From Treponema sp. (GTDB taxonomy: Bacteria > Spirochaetota > Spirochaetia > Treponematales > Treponemataceae), in NCBI GenBank assembly GCA_024680155.1, contig JAILCM010000304.1:1-64000 (forward strand): 64,000 nt of DNA, in the 5' to 3' direction. The notes beneath the pieces were generated by a model. It was not told the DNA's origin, ran no database searches, and saw only the letters and a list, made by a program, of their open reading frames with translations. Positions 63,300 to 64,000 of the stretch are shown here, in pieces (within the stretch, counting starts at the first letter, position 1; the number at the start of each line of letters is the position of its first letter). The position numbers and the translations under genes are program-made.

Positions 63300-64000
63300 T
63301 TATCTGTTGCAGTCGTCAATTAATCCCTGCCATACGTTCTTAGAGTTTTCGTAAGCTTCCATTGGAGTTACCCATCCGCCCCAGATACCCCAGATCATAT
63401 CACCAGTATCAAGACCAGAAATCAAAGTATCAAAGCGTGGGTTTGGAGTGTCTGCCATAAGCTGAAGTGTTTCATCAACAGCACGAGCATCGCGGAAACA
63501 TGGATAGTAATCTTCCTTCCAAGCATCAGGTCCGTCATATCCAGGTGTTGGTTCAAGGTACAAATCAACAGCTTTAGCAATTTTTTCTGCACGGTCTGCT
63601 GTGTAGCAAGAAGGAATGATACACATGTTTGTATTATGTGTTGTTTTGTATTTTCCGTCTCCGCTAGGTCCAAGTGGGAAACATACAAAACCAAAGTCGT
63701 CTGCCATCTGTCCAAATTTACCCTGTGGCTGAGCATTGTATTCTTCATCAACAAGGAAAGCAGCTTCGCCATTTACGAATGCAGTATAGAACCAGTCCCA
63801 GTTAGCACCTTCGTCTGTCTGTGGCTGCTGATATGTCTGAGACATGTAAGCAATCCAGTTCCATGCTTCCATTGATTTTTCTGAACCAGCGTTGTTATAG
63901 TATTTTCCGTTCTTGTCAACGCCAACATAGCTACCGCCGTTAGAAGAAAGAGCACCCATAGCGAATGTAGAACTGAATGTTGTAAGAGCATATTTATCAA
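63300..64000 (-). CDS. Extracellular sugar-binding protein, tandem paralogue 3, 5' end outside window
   Basis: The C-terminal 232 residues of a third paralogue. The frame is open to the right edge and reads 'DKYALTTFSSTFAMGALSSNGGS' at its visible start (two parts), equivalent to 'DVYAMSSF..YAALDSNGGS' in paralogue 2. The end '..KNVWQGLIDDCNR' is shared with paralogue 2. The internal Met at 63959 is not the true start. It is followed by its own terminator. Three copies in a row, each with terminators, indicate duplication with separate control. Confidence 0.88.
   Translation of the reverse strand, partial: DKYALTTFSSTFAMGALSSNGGSYVGVDKNGKYYNNAGSEKSMEAWNWIAYMSQTYQQPQTDEGANWDWFYTAFVNGEAAFLVDEEYNAQPQGKFGQMADDFGFVCFPLGPSGDGKYKTTHNTNMCIIPSCYTADRAEKIAKAVDLYLEPTPGYDGPDAWKEDYYPCFRDARAVDETLQLMADTPNPRFDTLISGLDTGDMIWGIWGGWVTPMEAYENSKNVWQGLIDDCNR

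Overview
The window is AT-rich chromosomal DNA that most resembles a host-associated treponeme (Spirochaetota). This is inferred from gene content: many lipoproteins with a loose lipobox, an OmpA-type protein with an internal FlgD-like domain, a FliK-like/FlhB-C-like gene pair next to the rpsP-khpA-rimM-trmD-rplS operon, an EarP/EF-P pair, and many binding-protein sugar transporters. I saw no rRNA, tRNA, CRISPR array, transposase or phage gene.

Region 1 (1-19,900, minus strand) is one long apparent operon. An OmpA-like gene comes first, followed by seven lipoprotein genes, all separated by only 11-14 nt. Most of them share a common plan: signal peptide, an 'RT-A/V-x-P' segment, an InlB-like GWY repeat and Ig-like modules. 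The last gene runs off the left edge and carries BspA-like (DUF285-type) repeats. Four of the eight genes are broken, by three in-frame stops and five frameshifts in total, whereas I found no such lesion in the other 44 kb.

Region 2 (20,000-31,500) holds a membrane diguanylate cyclase and a sugar-sensing module: a membrane-anchored YtfQ-like binding protein, a LytS/YesM-type kinase and a YesN-type AraC regulator. These converge on a four-gene ABC sugar transporter. The layout resembles the XylFII-LytS-YesN sensing system of clostridia.

Region 3 (31,500-46,600) is mixed: purC, a Phd/PIN toxin-antitoxin pair, an HExxH surface lipoprotein, a PilZ-like protein, an OmpR-type two-component pair, a FakB-FakA-PlsY set for using exogenous fatty acids, two paralogous SH3-type envelope proteins, rpsU and a SulP transporter.

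Region 4 (46,600-54,150) holds GC-rich intergenic repeats and efp with earP. EF-P has arginine at position 32, and the pair is flanked by an exact 18-bp inverted repeat. Then come yraN, the FlhB-C/FliK-like pair and the ribosomal/tRNA-modification operon.

Region 5 (54,150-64,000) holds an Asp/Glu racemase-family gene with an internal 12-bp tandem repeat, a DnaB-like protein without a Walker A lysine, and an argH-led amino-acid ABC operon. A candidate structured RNA lies between that operon's binding-protein and permease genes: two crossing helices, a GNRA hairpin, a terminator-like hairpin and a possible antiterminator pairing. Three tandem paralogous sugar-binding-protein genes follow, the last running off the right edge.

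The strongest leads are the RNA element near 57.4 kb, the decaying lipoprotein array, the sugar-sensor/transporter module and a set of apparently leaderless promoters.
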